A stretch of 64,000 nucleotides of DNA, taken from NCBI GenBank assembly GCA_016165875.1, contig JABBOT010000003.1:23330441-23394440 (forward strand), given 5' to 3'. Below are positions 23,431 to 35,645 of this stretch, one piece after another. The stretch's first letter is position 1. The number at the start of each line of letters is the position of its first letter. The notes under the pieces were generated by a model, which was given only the letters and a program-made list of their open reading frames with translations, had not been told where the DNA came from and did no database searches. The stretch is from Acanthopleura granulata (taxonomy: Eukaryota > Mollusca > Polyplacophora > Chitonida > Chitonidae). The translations under genes were made by a program, and so were the position numbers.

Positions 23431-24264
23431 ACGCGTATTTGAGATAGTAAATTATAGTGTTTTTGCTATAAATAGGAGTCGAGTGAGAGAAATTGTTTTT
23501 GGTGGAACAAACTACATTCATGCGCATTCCAGGTTTCATGCACGTAGCTTGTTTGGGCCTTACATACAGTATATAGGAATCTAGATTCATGCAGAAATTC
23601 ATTGTACCTGAATGTCGGTCTTATTTATAAGCACACGGATACATAATTATTATTGAAATATATTTTAATACTTCGGCATAAGATGAACTCGAGAAGTAAA
23701 ACGTATGACCTTGGATGTAGTATTTGCTTTCTGAGTAGTAAGCGGCCATAGTTCGAAACACCATATAATAAAACGAGTAGGCGAGAACTGACAGTATGTG
23801 CATCTCCCGTTCACGCAAATATGTACATGATTGTGGACATGAAATGTGGAGATTATACACTACATACAAACCAACCATGCATACACGTCGCAATCTTCAA
23901 AACTGTTCACTGACTTCTCACAATCGTTTTAAAGCCACTTGAACTAGTCTTCGTATGATATTATCCACTGCATGTCTTTAGAACATTAAAAGAGGGATAA
24001 GGTGCTTTGTTTCAATATTTCTTACATACACGAGAGACGGATATGTTCGGAAAATAAACAATGACTTTAGTGATTGAGTCATTTGTAGGATTCATGTAGG
24101 ATGATGCATGATAACAGCACACGCTATATACCACGCATGACTGTGTGGATGCCGCTTTTAATGGTTGTAACTCTTTGGAAATAAATGACTGAAAGTATAG
24201 ATGGTATTCCGAGAGCGCACATTTTCGCCTCATCTTTATGGTGTACAAATCACCACCAAACTAC

Positions 24265-24385
24265 AATGACATTTATACCGCTTGGTAATTAAAATATCCA
24301 GCTCTGGACAAAATTTCATCCGCATCCGTTCATAACCTTTTTTGGTAAAGATATTAACAGACATGAAGACAGAGAGAAAATGTTA
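24265..24385 (+). repeat. Interspersed repeat, family C
   Basis: Contains ACAAAATTTCATCCGCATCC followed by GTTCATAACC and GACATGAAGACAGAG. It shares this order with 25080-25245 and with the reversed copy at 24680-24800. Confidence 0.6.
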
Positions 24386-24679
24386 CATTTGATGTTTGTA
24401 TGGCTTAAGACCAGTTTGTACGTTATTCATGATTTGTGTATAGAAAGAAATTTTACCCGTACTTATAATTTCTTTGCTATTAACAGAAAAATATAGAACA
24501 ATTAGAACAAGGCGATATGTACGTTGCTATTGTGCAGTCTACTGACACATTAAGACCTGCAACGTGACGAGCCTTCCAAAGCGCTCTGGCAGTGCCTGTA
24601 TTGCAGGGATGTGGCTCTGCAAAGACGTTTGCCTTTCCGTTTTTATAACCTTGATCTTGACTCTTATATATGCCAGCGT

Positions 24680-24800
24680 TTATTTATCTGATTTCCTGTC
24701 TGTCTGTCTGCCAGTCTGTCTGTAGAATTTAAGTAATAAGTTATGCACAAATTTGGATGGAAGTTTGTTGGTGCCCCAGATCTACCATGGATCAGGATAC
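24680..24800 (-). repeat. Interspersed repeat, family C, reversed, with a CTGT run
   Basis: CTGTCTGTCTGTCTGCCAG, AATAAGTTATGCACAAATTT and GGATGGAAGTTTGTTGGTG form the reverse complement of the family C order: TTCATCCAAAT, CATAAC, then a GACAGACAG run. Confidence 0.65.
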
Positions 24801-25079
24801 CAGAAAATTCCAAAAAAAAAAATTCAGAAAAGACACGAATACACATTTTTTTTTTACTTTAATACATCGACTGGCAGAGTGTTCTTCACTTGTAAAGTTA
24901 GCTGCATATGCATATAGGAGAGTATTGTACACACTATTCTTCTATTACAAGCCTATATAGGCCTGACGTGTTTGTAACAGTTTGCTATGAATTCAGTCTC
25001 CTGTGTCATAAAATGCAGAAAAATTACGAAAGGCACTCAAAGAACGCAATTCTCCGCTACACAGCTATATCCGGGTCCC

Positions 25080-25245
25080 TTTCTGAATGACCACCAAATT
25101 TTGATCGATTGAAGATCAAACAAAGACCAACCAGTGCACAGTTTCATCCAAATCCATGAATAATCTTTTGGATACGTGTGTTGGATGACAGACAGGCAGA
25201 AAAAAGCGGGCAAAACGATAACCTCCTTGGAGGGGACAGTAATCA
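25080..25245 (+). repeat. Interspersed repeat, family C
   Basis: Contains GACCACCAAATTTTGATCG, CAGTTTCATCCAAATCCATG, AATAATCTTTTGGATACG, GACAGACAGGCAG and AACGATAACCTCCTTGGAGG. The final motif is typical of a repeat I have seen in lophotrochozoan sequence; the family name is not known to me. Confidence 0.65.
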
Positions 25246-25904
25246 TTAGCTTGCGAGAACGTTTAGACATTTGCCACCCATTATTTGCCAAGTACGCATA
25301 CATGTGTAAAAGGTAAGGACAACATGCAGGCATAGGCCTGAACAATCAGACAACCATGCAACGTATATCCAAGTACCGGTTCAGTTAAAATAAACGTTGA
25401 GGTTATCTTTTATCTCAGCCTATTAAATATGCATACAGACGCAGATCGTGTCAACTCCCGTGCTGGGGAGAATTTCCCCTCCGTCAGGTGGAATAGGCGT
25501 GGACTCGAAACCCGCAGAATGTTGGGTCAAATCCCCAGCTGTATACATGTACATGCAGCAGTTTCACACCACTGTCCCTTACTCTTACAACCATAGGCGA
25601 AAACTCACTCCACCTTGCATGCGTTATATACCATATACTTACAACCTACGTATTTATATACCTTTATCTGTATATAAAGAGTGTCAAATCACGGAGCAAG
25701 TATACTAAAGATTACCAGTTTGAAAATCGCATATATCCTGACTTGACTCGAAACTGAGCCCAGGTAAGTCTTTCTGAAGTAAAATTCAACATTTACATCC
25801 GCATGTACCGCACATGCACATGGATCCATCTTGCTGCTTCCACCCGGCAACAATGGGCCTTGGTAACAATAAGTAAGCGGTCGACGGCTCTTGTGTGGAA
25901 TTTG

Positions 25905-26085
25905 CGCATGCCTATCGAATCAATTACGATGTGGATCACTCTACGCCACATATATGAGTTGGTCAGTAACTTGCCAAAGGTCCCTGGTTTACACCAACAA
26001 CTCCATGCATGGCTTGTATATAGAGCGAAAATTCTCGAGTCACGTTTCTGAACAACAATCAAATAATAAAAAATAAACCTATTAC
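25905..26085 (-). mobile_element. Interspersed repeat, family B
   Basis: Contains CAGTAACTTGCCAAAGGTCC, CTGGTTTACACCAACAACTC, GAGCGAAAATTCTCGAGTCA and a CAATCAAATAATAAAAAATA tail. The block order is that of 7340-7590. Confidence 0.65.
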
Positions 26086-28560
26086 TCCTTTGTTTATACA
26101 TTTGTATCATTCTCTGTTATATGTATATATGCAAATTTGTGAGAATAAAAATTGTCAAAACTGTTTATTATAAGCCTACAGGCATATGCATAGGTTTGAC
26201 TGAGTGAGGTGTTTTTTTCACCCCGCGTGTCTTTCTCCTGATGCAAGCAAATGACCCGCATGACAATTCTACATGGAGATTAATAAAATCATAAGGTGCG
26301 ATGCTGACTTATATAAAATAGATATATCTGTCAGTATAGTGTTATAATGATGTATTATGCACATACATAAACTATATATACCATTACTTGCATTGCTATA
26401 TGTGCTGTAGATGCTGGTGTTACATATGTGATAAGTTCGTATACATATGTTATAGGCCTCCGTATAGCGAGTTTCTCCCACGCACCTGCGTCTATATATA
26501 CACATCAGCCCCTAATTTGCATCTGTTTCAGTAAATCTCGTCGAATCTGTTTACAATAGTCCCTGTGTCTAATGTGTTTCACCATAGGAATGCATTATCA
26601 AAGCTGCATGAATAACTTTGCTATAATTTTGCGTGCACTTGAATATATTTTCTACCCACGCCAAAAAATACATTCATCATATAAAAAATAAATATAATGT
26701 CATTATGCAGCGCAAATCAGTAAATCAGTCTATCAATAACCAGGCCTATATATTTTAATAGATCAAATCATTACCACCTTAACAACTTTTTTTATTATTG
26801 TAGGCCTTCAATATTTTATAGGTTTTAGTTTTTTAGGCTATTAATTTTTAAGGGCCGCGAGTATTTTTTATATGACGACCACAGAGGCTAAGCATACACA
26901 AGGATCATGCATCTGTTTCCAAGACCAGCATCCTCACTGATATAATACCATGTTAAAGTATTGTGTTATACATTATCGAACATACTGAGGATTCAAATAT
27001 AGTTGACGTTTCAGTGGGTTTCTAAAAAGTTTTTTTTGCTGTCTTCAAGAGAACATTGTAAGTAAAATGTATTAAAATATAAATAACTTTAATTCCCATG
27101 CAAGCATGCAATGTATATGTACGTTTGTACATATAACACGTGCATGGATGCATGCAGAATTTATTGGTACCGTACATGGATTAACGACATACCATGCAGG
27201 TTACCATCCACAGAAAAACTATTCACCAACTACATGTATATTATATATTATACCTCTGCTGTGATTATTTTTTTCCCTTCGCTGTTTGCATGTTCACGTG
27301 TACACGTAGTTTATACACACGTACATTTTCTTACCATATGTGAACAATAGCTTTTCCCAATTCGGCCAAGACAACCGCCTCCTCAAAATCAAATTTCGGA
27401 GGGCTAACTCACCCACACTATCGTACATGGTAGTATCCACTTTTCTTTCAGAGGTTTTGATTGATATTTAAACATTTCATCAAGAAACTTGTCTATTTTG
27501 ATTCCAGGGTGTCAGTTATATCCGGCATTTAACAATAGGATTAGTTTTAAAAGCGTAAATAATGAGGTAACGGTCGACACTCACTGTGCAGATCTCAAGA
27601 TCGCTGAATCTTGTCTTAGTCCCCACCCTCTCAACCTCCCGCCTACCCATGCACATTCACAAAAAGAACACGCATGTAAGAGTCATTTTAGGATTCCTCG
27701 AATCCGTTCAATTATTGTGCCTTTCAGACATAGCAACTTGAAGAGCTGAGACAGTATGAGAGAGATGATGGGAAGGAAAAAGCACGACCTTTTAAGGCCT
27801 ACGGCCTCGACATGCAACATTTTTGCAACTCAATTTGTAAGAAGCTCGACGTCGGTTGGAGCCGGTAGTATTTATTCTTTTTGTGACAAGACGTCCAAAC
27901 TACACATATATATTCATTGTAAATATATACCGGTAGAGAAACAACTTGTGTGCATACCTCGTGCGTTCCGCAGTTATTGTTGACGTTATCCTGAGCAAAA
28001 ATTAATAAGTAACAGAGATGTATGTTTCGTCTGCATCCGAGGTAAACAGATGTGGTTATAAATACGGTTATAGTCTCATGCTGAGGTTTGTTAATTTGTG
28101 TTCTGAGAAATAAATTTCAGAAATTAATTTTTTTCTTGTTTTTGTTTGTGTAGCTTTCGCGTGCGTACGTGTACCACTGACGAGGGAGGCATGGACCAGG
28201 TGAGCTCGGTCAGGTGCTGCAGTGACATGGGTAGTGTGTGCAGATGTCTACAACACAGCAGTGGCTTGCTCCCAGACGCTAGACGTAAAGTAGGTCAAGT
28301 GACACTCTTTGTTCCCCTTCCCCATTCATAAAACTGGCTTGTAGGCCTTTGCCTTATCGGTGAAAAGGGGTTCGTACAGGAGTAAATAAGATTTAGTACT
28401 TCTCACTAACTCCATCAGTGCCACTGAAATGTAATAAGAACACTGTCATATGAAAGAAAGAAAATATGATAAGGAAAACTCAAACTTCGACTCTGTGAAA
28501 ATTACACACATTGCACGGACGCGGGACTTTTAAAGGAGGTCAAGAAGATATGTAGCCCGT
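26086..28560. other. AT-rich intergenic DNA
   Basis: No gene, RNA gene or well-kept repeat is visible. TA-rich and GTAC/CATG-rich stretches are frequent. A GTGAGC donor-like site follows an ATG GAC CAG at 28191-28199, but nothing else supports an exon there. Confidence 0.5.
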
Positions 28561-28944
28561 GACACAGAAACTACAGCCCAGTGGCCAATGGAAGTCCGTT
28601 CTTCATAAGCCGTGCACGGCGCGGTCCAATCAAAGTTGAGAAAAGGTTTGCTGAATATTCAACAGGTAATCCCCCAGGATGCAACATTCTATGAACGGCA
28701 CTTGTTGAACAGAAAAAGTTGGTCGTTGTGGATTCAAGCCTGTTGAGGGAAGGAGGATAGGAGAAGCAAGTGAATGGTTTGAAGCGTGTGCTAGGGACAG
28801 TTGAAGTCAGCGAGCCTTCATGACAATAGATCCACAACCTACCGTTTTGAACGACTGAACGACAAGTTCACGGTCGAATATATCGTGTCGGTCATTTGAC
28901 AAGGAAGGAAGTCGAGAGATTTGAAGAGAGAGAAAGCTGAAACC
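28560..28944 (+). promoter_or_regulatory. Probable promoter and untranslated first exon of the unrecognised plus-strand gene
   Basis: Two CCAAT boxes (28585 in GGCCAATGG and 28626 in GTCCAATCAAAG) are followed by a purine-rich stretch that ends in a strong donor, AACC|GTAAGTAAAC, at 28944/28945. The next acceptor in order is the one just before the ATG at 29822. The transcription start is not visible; somewhere between about 28650 and 28760 is a guess. Confidence 0.5.
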
Positions 28945-29270
28945 GTAAGTAAACAGAAAGGTCCGGCATCCATGGGGGTGGAAGGGAGGGCACCAAAGGC
29001 CTCCCCACCCTACACCCCCTCCCGTCCTTACATGACGTCCTCTGTCAGTTTTGTTTCGTGTGTACTCATAGCTTACTGGACTACACGATTTATTAACATA
29101 ACCGTTAGCTGAAAAATACAAAGCAAAACGAAACTTGATTGATATGTTGTCGTTCTACGCTTGCACGATACTGTAACATGTCACGTGATGAGTATGGCCT
29201 TCACAGCGATACATGTGCTTTGCCTGCTTCATTAAATTTGCTCATAAAGGTATGTGTGTGCAGTTGTCAA

Positions 29271-29318
29271 AGTTCATGATCATGTTTCTGTCACAGTTCA
29301 TGATCATGTTTCTGTCAC
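29271..29318. repeat. Exact 24-bp tandem duplication
   Basis: Two identical 24-bp units, each starting AGTTCATGATCATGTTTCTG, lie at 29271-29294 and 29295-29318. TGATCATG inside each unit contains a short palindrome (TGATCA). They lie in intron 1 of the unrecognised gene. Confidence 0.9.
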
Positions 29319-29821
29319 TGAACATGTTGTAAATGTTGTTTTCCCTAGGCAATAAACCTTAGCTCAGGTTTTGATAATTCATAAGTTTATGCAAAATTTG
29401 ATGTACATACTGGATACTGACAGTATTGAACTTGAGTGGAAAGTCACATTTGCAAATGTGGCACAGAATTACTGGATTTGTAAAGAATAGGATGAGCTAT
29501 TGTTTGTCGCTGACCCACTTCTCCGATGTTCATTGAGAAAAGGACATTTTTCAATGAATTGACGTCACCCTACCATGTGACAACACCCTCATGTTCACTG
29601 TAGTCACTATAATGTACATTATTGATAAATTGAGTAATAATTATATGCAAAACCTTAAGGTGGAGGTTGTGAAAAATGTGCCCAATTGAAATTCCACGGC
29701 ATTATGATGTTTAAAGACTGAGAATATCATTGCAATGAGCAGATTGTCTGTGTTCTTTTTGAACTGATTTCAAATGTATGCATATTAAACAAGAATCTAC
29801 CTTGTGTTCTGGATATAGACA

Positions 29822-32800
29822 ATGGAACTTGAATACCCGCCTGTGGATTACAGCATGGAAAACATCGAGTTCTTCCCAGCCAATGAACCAATGCGAAAGG
29901 GTTACATCCCTCACCCTCTAAAGCTGCAAAAGGTGAGAGTTCTGTTCCACTTCTCTCCTAGCAAGTGTCATCTAATAACACTAACTCCTAACATTTCGGC
30001 TTGTTTAATAAAAGACTAACTCAAAATTAGCTGCATGTAGGAATCTATGTATTTCAATTTACTATTATCATAAACCGATGCTTGACGTTCATATCTAGGA
30101 ATACCGTAGCACAAAGCACCCGGTGAGTCAGGAATTCACTCTGTCCATTGCTCTTGAAATGTAATTTATAGCCCATGAAATCCCCCAAAGTCCTCCTTAC
30201 TACAGTTAATATGTCATCATAAAAAGAATGCTTAAGTCATTACCAGTATGTTATTAAAAGGATTCATGTTGTATTTGTGAAAATTTATTTTGAAATATTA
30301 GACAGTATTTGTTTGTTTTTAAATGCAAACTGTGTGAGTTAGAATATACGTGTGCTGTTCATCTGATTGCATTTGTCCACCCCTCTAGAGCCCCGTGACC
30401 TCTGGTACCTGTAGGTTAACTGGGCCAGCTGTACAGAGTACTGGAATTCATTACATCTCTCTCACACTAGCCATGTACTCTTCTGCAGACATCCCTCACA
30501 GCACAAACCCTCTCCATTCATAAAATTCTACTGTAAGCACACCTCAGAGGTTAGATCTGGACAGAAGATAAGTACAGATGTGGCTGGGATGGGGTTTAGT
30601 AGGGCTGGGAGGTGCTGGGTGGAGACACGCAAGAATGAAACTGTCAGTAATAGCTCTCTTAATCACACAGGTTGCATAATGTACAGCATTTCACAGATTT
30701 ACGCATCAGCCAGAGCTCAGATTCTTGTCTTAATTACAAGTGTTACTGGTTACCCCAAATTACCATGGCCAGTTTCACTAAGGATTTTAATCAGAATATT
30801 TCACCTCTTCTATTTTCAGTAAGCTGTTAATTTCTGTATTCTGTTACATGCTTTGTGTCACTCTTTGGTGTGAGAATCATCAGAAAACACTGCAGTGTAT
30901 ACTTATTCTGCATGATACACTGCATGTTCAAATTCTTACTTTTGTACAGATTTCAGGCATTTGAAATCCCTCATTTTGTTATGCAATCCTGCTCATGTGT
31001 ATTCTTCTCTGTTGAATACAAATTGCTATTGACTACATCAAATGCAAGGTCAATGGCAGTGATTAGATAATTGAATTTGCCCCTATAACATCAGGCCGTG
31101 GAACTTTTATCAATGAAGTTATTAGTGACTAAGCTGTTAATGTTATGCTGGTTATGGTTAAGCTGGATCAGTGCTGTATATACAGCAGACCCTAGTTGTC
31201 CCATTCACACCGTCTGTTCTCAGGGCATCATAGAGCTGTTTGAGGGAAGCAAAACCTTGTTTACAACAATAACCCATTTTCAGCCCAATTTTTATGCTTT
31301 GTTGTCATGTGGATTATTCTAGTAGAACTGTAGGTCAGAATTACAGTGTTTGTTTATAAAACAGTGTGGAAATGTGCAGTTCATGTGCACTAAGTTGTTT
31401 TTTTTGACTCGCTGTGTATACTCAAGTGGTAATTTGCCAGCGGTTTTACACGTAAATTTTGTGCCTTTTTGAATTCTTAGAGTGAAGTCAAAAATACAAT
31501 GAAAAGAATTACTATTAATTCACCAACAAATTTTTGTTTATCCTTGCCTTTTGCATGTATCAAATTGTACAAAGTTACCAAGCATTTTCCTGTGACATGA
31601 ACATCTAGTGAATACCTTGAGGTACCTGTCTAATGCACATGCAGCAGATTAATTGTGGCCAACATTCTTTTGAGCTCTCATATCATCCATACATCAAAAA
31701 TAAACTTCTGATATAATAGGTGAAGGATTTTCATTACTAAACCAATATGGCAACCTTGTATCAATAAAAAAAACAGCCCATGAGTTCACTACATGTAGCC
31801 CAAAGAGTATATTGCACTGTAGATATTCTGATAGAATACAGTATGTTAGCTTACAAAGCAGATGCATAAGTCATATACGAGTACATCTGTTATACAGAGA
31901 GAATGCCCTAAACAGAAGCCAGAAAAAGAACACATGAAGGAAACCAAAATAGCAAACACGTTGTCACATAACATACAGAGATGCTATCACCCTATTTGAA
32001 TTTTTTAGTCTAGTGTGGTTATCATTAACCGGTGATACTATCTGATTTGTGATGAAGAAATGGTGATAGTAGGTGTCGTTGAAAACTACCTGAGTAGCTG
32101 CAGACCCTGCCGAAGTGGAGGCAATCCACCTAGCCCCCTGGGATGTCTGCCAATAGCTTAACGCCAGTGTACAGAAGCTTGAAGCCCTGCCCTCCTCCCG
32201 TGTCCCCATACACCCTCACTCACTGCTAGGCTTAATCCTGGCTTTGTTTTAAACTGGAGCTGTAGACAGGAGGGAATTTCTAAAAATATTTCATACTCTG
32301 CTTTTTGTTGGTGAAATTAATGGCTGAGTGAAAAAACACACGGTGGATATGTGGCAAGGCTTTTGATGTTTCTAAAACAGGTGTTATGCTTTTTGACGAG
32401 CATATTTATCTTCACTTGAACCTTTACATTAGAGTTATCCACCTAAATAATAGGGTATATGGCTGGTTCATTGTGCGTTGAACAACTTGTATAGCTCATC
32501 AGGTGAAGAAGTAAGATCTTATCACACTCGGTTGATTCAGAGGATGTGGCATCCGCAGAAGATCACATTCATGAAGCTGATGAGTACCAGGGTACTAATA
32601 CAAAAGGAAAATTAACTAATTCAGAAATGGATGGAGAAATTTTTATGATATCTTGTCATGCTGAAAGCTTCCTCAGAACACTTGACAACCAGCTATTCAG
32701 CTCAAAGTTTAAAGTACCTCTACTGCTATGTGTAGTAAACAAAAATTTAACCCCCTCCCCACCATTCCAAAAATGTACAAAAAAAAAAAAAGAAAAGAAA

Positions 32801-35645
32801 ATTGAAGAAATAAATAGAAATATAATATAATACACCAGAGCAAAATTGTTTAGCAAAATGTATATGCTCAGAAGATAAATTAAATGTCTTGCAGCATTGT
32901 CTCGTCCCTAACTGTTTATTTAGTTTGGCTGTGGTTTAGCCGGAGATGTGCAGGTGTAGGCCAGGTTGTGCTGGACATCGTCAGCTGTGATTCCTGGCCG
33001 CAAAGCGCTTGCCAAACGTGTTACTCTGGACAGAAGCCCGCCTCCACTTTGACACAAACCCGGCACAAAACCATGTTTGACAAATACAAAGTTATGGCTA
33101 AAATAGGAAAATTCAATAAAGCGGCCGGCTACTCTATTCATGTTGTGTGCCAGTTTCAGAGGGACTTGATATGTATTGGTATTGTGTGAAATTTGGCCTT
33201 GGTGGGTCCCGCCAGACAAAATGTCTAACGTGTTCTAGTTTTGCTAATTCAAAGAAAGAAGCTGGCGCTGGGTTTGCTTAAAGATGGGGATGTCAACAAC
33301 TCTCACCTAGTTTTTCTTTGGCACAAGGCTAAACCCACCTCTCCTTCCATGTTTGTACTTAAAGCTTTGGTAAACCCTTGACAAATGTTTCCCCCAGAGA
33401 CAAAGGGTAATAAGGAAAGTGATGTGGGCGCAGTAACATCACCGGTCAAACATTGTAGACAGCCTTTGTTCCAAACTGGTACCCAACATACATGCGTATG
33501 GACCCAAACATCATTAAAGCAAGGTTTAATAGTGTGGCCTACAAGTACTTCTGGGGTTTTGCTAGCGTACATCATTCACACCACAGAACTGGATACCTAT
33601 AACAGCTTCAAGATCCCGAAGTAATTACCACTACTTCGTAATATGTTGCTCCAGGTAAAATACGTAGCAGATAACTCTTACTCTCTCATTTAAGCTCATC
33701 TGATGAATATATTAAGCCATGTGGCATATACTGAAGCACATTAACAAGTAATTATGAGTGAGTTTTTGGGCAGGGGTTTTGTGGGGCCGTTCCACATTCA
33801 GTGCAATATATATATTTGTTTTGAAAATATAATAGCAGTTAAGTGTCATGGCTGCATGCAAGTGCAGTGAAATTGTTGGAGTTGCAGTCCATGGGAAGTA
33901 GGGGGAGTGGACTTGCCTCCTGCGATAAACTTTGTTTCTGTGTACATAAGAGTAATTTGAGAGGCATGCTGATTGTAACAGTGGCATACAGTGCATTGTG
34001 TCTTATTATCACATGATCATACGCTGTGAATGTCATACAGTTTGAGCTGGGAGACTGTACGTAACATGCGCCATGTACATGTAAGTACTGCTTCTCTTCT
34101 TCTTGTGGCCCCTGTTCTAAGTGGGCTGAAGTCGTGAGTTTGGGGTATAGTTGTGTGTGAGTGGACCCCACCCGCCTGTTACACAATTACTTGTCTTCTG
34201 TGCTGATGGCATGGTACAGCAGCCCAGTGCTGTGCTTGTCTTGTACTTCGTGCTACATGTACACAGTTTAATATACATGTAGCTGTCCAATGTCTGCTGA
34301 AAACACCGCTTTAATCCTACTAAACAACGTTCTTATTATCACACATACTAACATCAGTGCGTGATCTGCTTTTCTGTATTGTGTTGTGGCTCTAGGGATG
34401 GCAGTGTTGTCAAAATCTAATTCACATGTAAAACATTTGCATGTATTGCTAATGCTCTAATACATGGAGCTGCAACCCCTCGTTTTGTCTGTGTTGTAAC
34501 AGATGAAGGACTGTTCAACACAGATTACTGTATGTGGCCTAAAATGTCGTCCCTTGTTAAGGTGCTCATTTTATGTAATTCTGGAAGTTCTGTTGATGTC
34601 AGAAAAGTGTGTTTAGGTTTGCGTGGAAGGTAGGTGTAGGATGTGGTATTCTTGCACAAATGGATGTTTCAGGACCAAAAGTAATGTTTTATGACATTTA
34701 TTTTCCTCTGAAAATGATCTTTTGTGGACGAACTTTTTGGTCATTTACCAAGAAAAAAATTGTTTTATAAGCATATCTGTAAAGAATGTTGAATTGTTTC
34801 TATCAGTTATTGTGTAAGCTAGGCCAAGTTGCAAGCACTTGAAGGAAATTATGGCCATCTTGTACAGTGTTGTCCTTTAATGTCATAATGCTAGAGTTTC
34901 AAGTCGAGAATTGTTAAATTTGATACACCCATTTGTTGAGCATTGAGTGGAATATTATATCCTTTATTATAATACATGTAAACATGCTTAAGTCTTTAAA
35001 AACTGTGATCCTTTTAGTTAAATGAACCAGTTGAAGCCCCAGTTTGTATGTGATACTTCTGTTTTGGTGTGCAACTAGTGTGCTATATACATGTACAGTG
35101 TATGTTCATATGCAGCCATGTGTGAAAGTGAAGTAAAGGATGGGAATATGGGAATATATGAGACAATTCAAAGTGTTTTATGGACTTATGCTTTGTTATC
35201 AAAAACAACCAAGCAAATCAGATTAACAGGGTTATTTTTTTGCCGATGGACATAGAGATTTTTCTGTGGAAATGGATGCTTGAAATTGATATCACCTTAT
35301 TTTCCAGAAGTTTTTTTCTCTCTGTTTGGTCTGTTTTGGAAAGTCGGGAGAAAGCCTTCGGCATGTTTTCTTGAAAAGAAATGAAAATCTGCAGTTGTGT
35401 GACTGAGTGAATATGTGTGTATGGTAAGGTAGCACCATGACCTAAACTAACTGATCATATCGGTGTGTTTTCTTTTGACCGCTGAGTATAGTTTGATCCA
35501 GACTTGGAGCTGTGCAAGGAGATCAGCCGTCTAAACCGCATCTTGCCTGCGTGTGGCGGAGTGGAGGGAAGCAATGATCGCTGTGTGCCGGTCAGCAACA
35601 TGCAGAAGGTGCCCTCGATTTCTGACCTCTCTGATGAAAGTCTGG
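29822..35645 (+). CDS. Unrecognised protein, N-terminal part (three coding exons, continues downstream)
   Basis: Coding exons are 29822-29932 (acceptor at 29818), 30099-30122 (a 24-nt microexon) and 35492-35645. All are flanked by AG acceptors and GTGAG or GTAAG donors. The first two end in phase 0 and the third in phase 1. Together they encode 96 residues: MELEYPPVDYSMENIEF at the start, then IPHPLKLQK, the microexon EYRSTKHP, FDPDLELCKEISRLNRIL, and KVPSISDLSDESL at the end. I see no signal peptide or membrane segment. The first exon is acidic and aromatic, the third has a short predicted helix, and the end is Ser/Asp-rich. I do not recognise the family. The ATG is preceded by an untranslated exon near 28.6-28.9 kb. 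The reading frame must continue in exons I could not identify, or beyond 61 kb. Confidence 0.72.
30123..35491. other. 5.4-kb intron of the unrecognised gene
   Basis: AT-rich. A poly-A-rich purine tract lies at 32775-32820. I see no good copies of repeat families A-C and no further exon. Confidence 0.5.

Noticed and set aside
24700..24722. CTGT run as an independent microsatellite
   Set aside because: It is the usual end of family C repeats, reversed here, and so is part of that element.
28146..28331. Possible exon with ATG GAC CAG|GTGAGC
   Set aside because: Only three codons precede the donor and the context is weak. The exon ending at 28944 is a better first exon.
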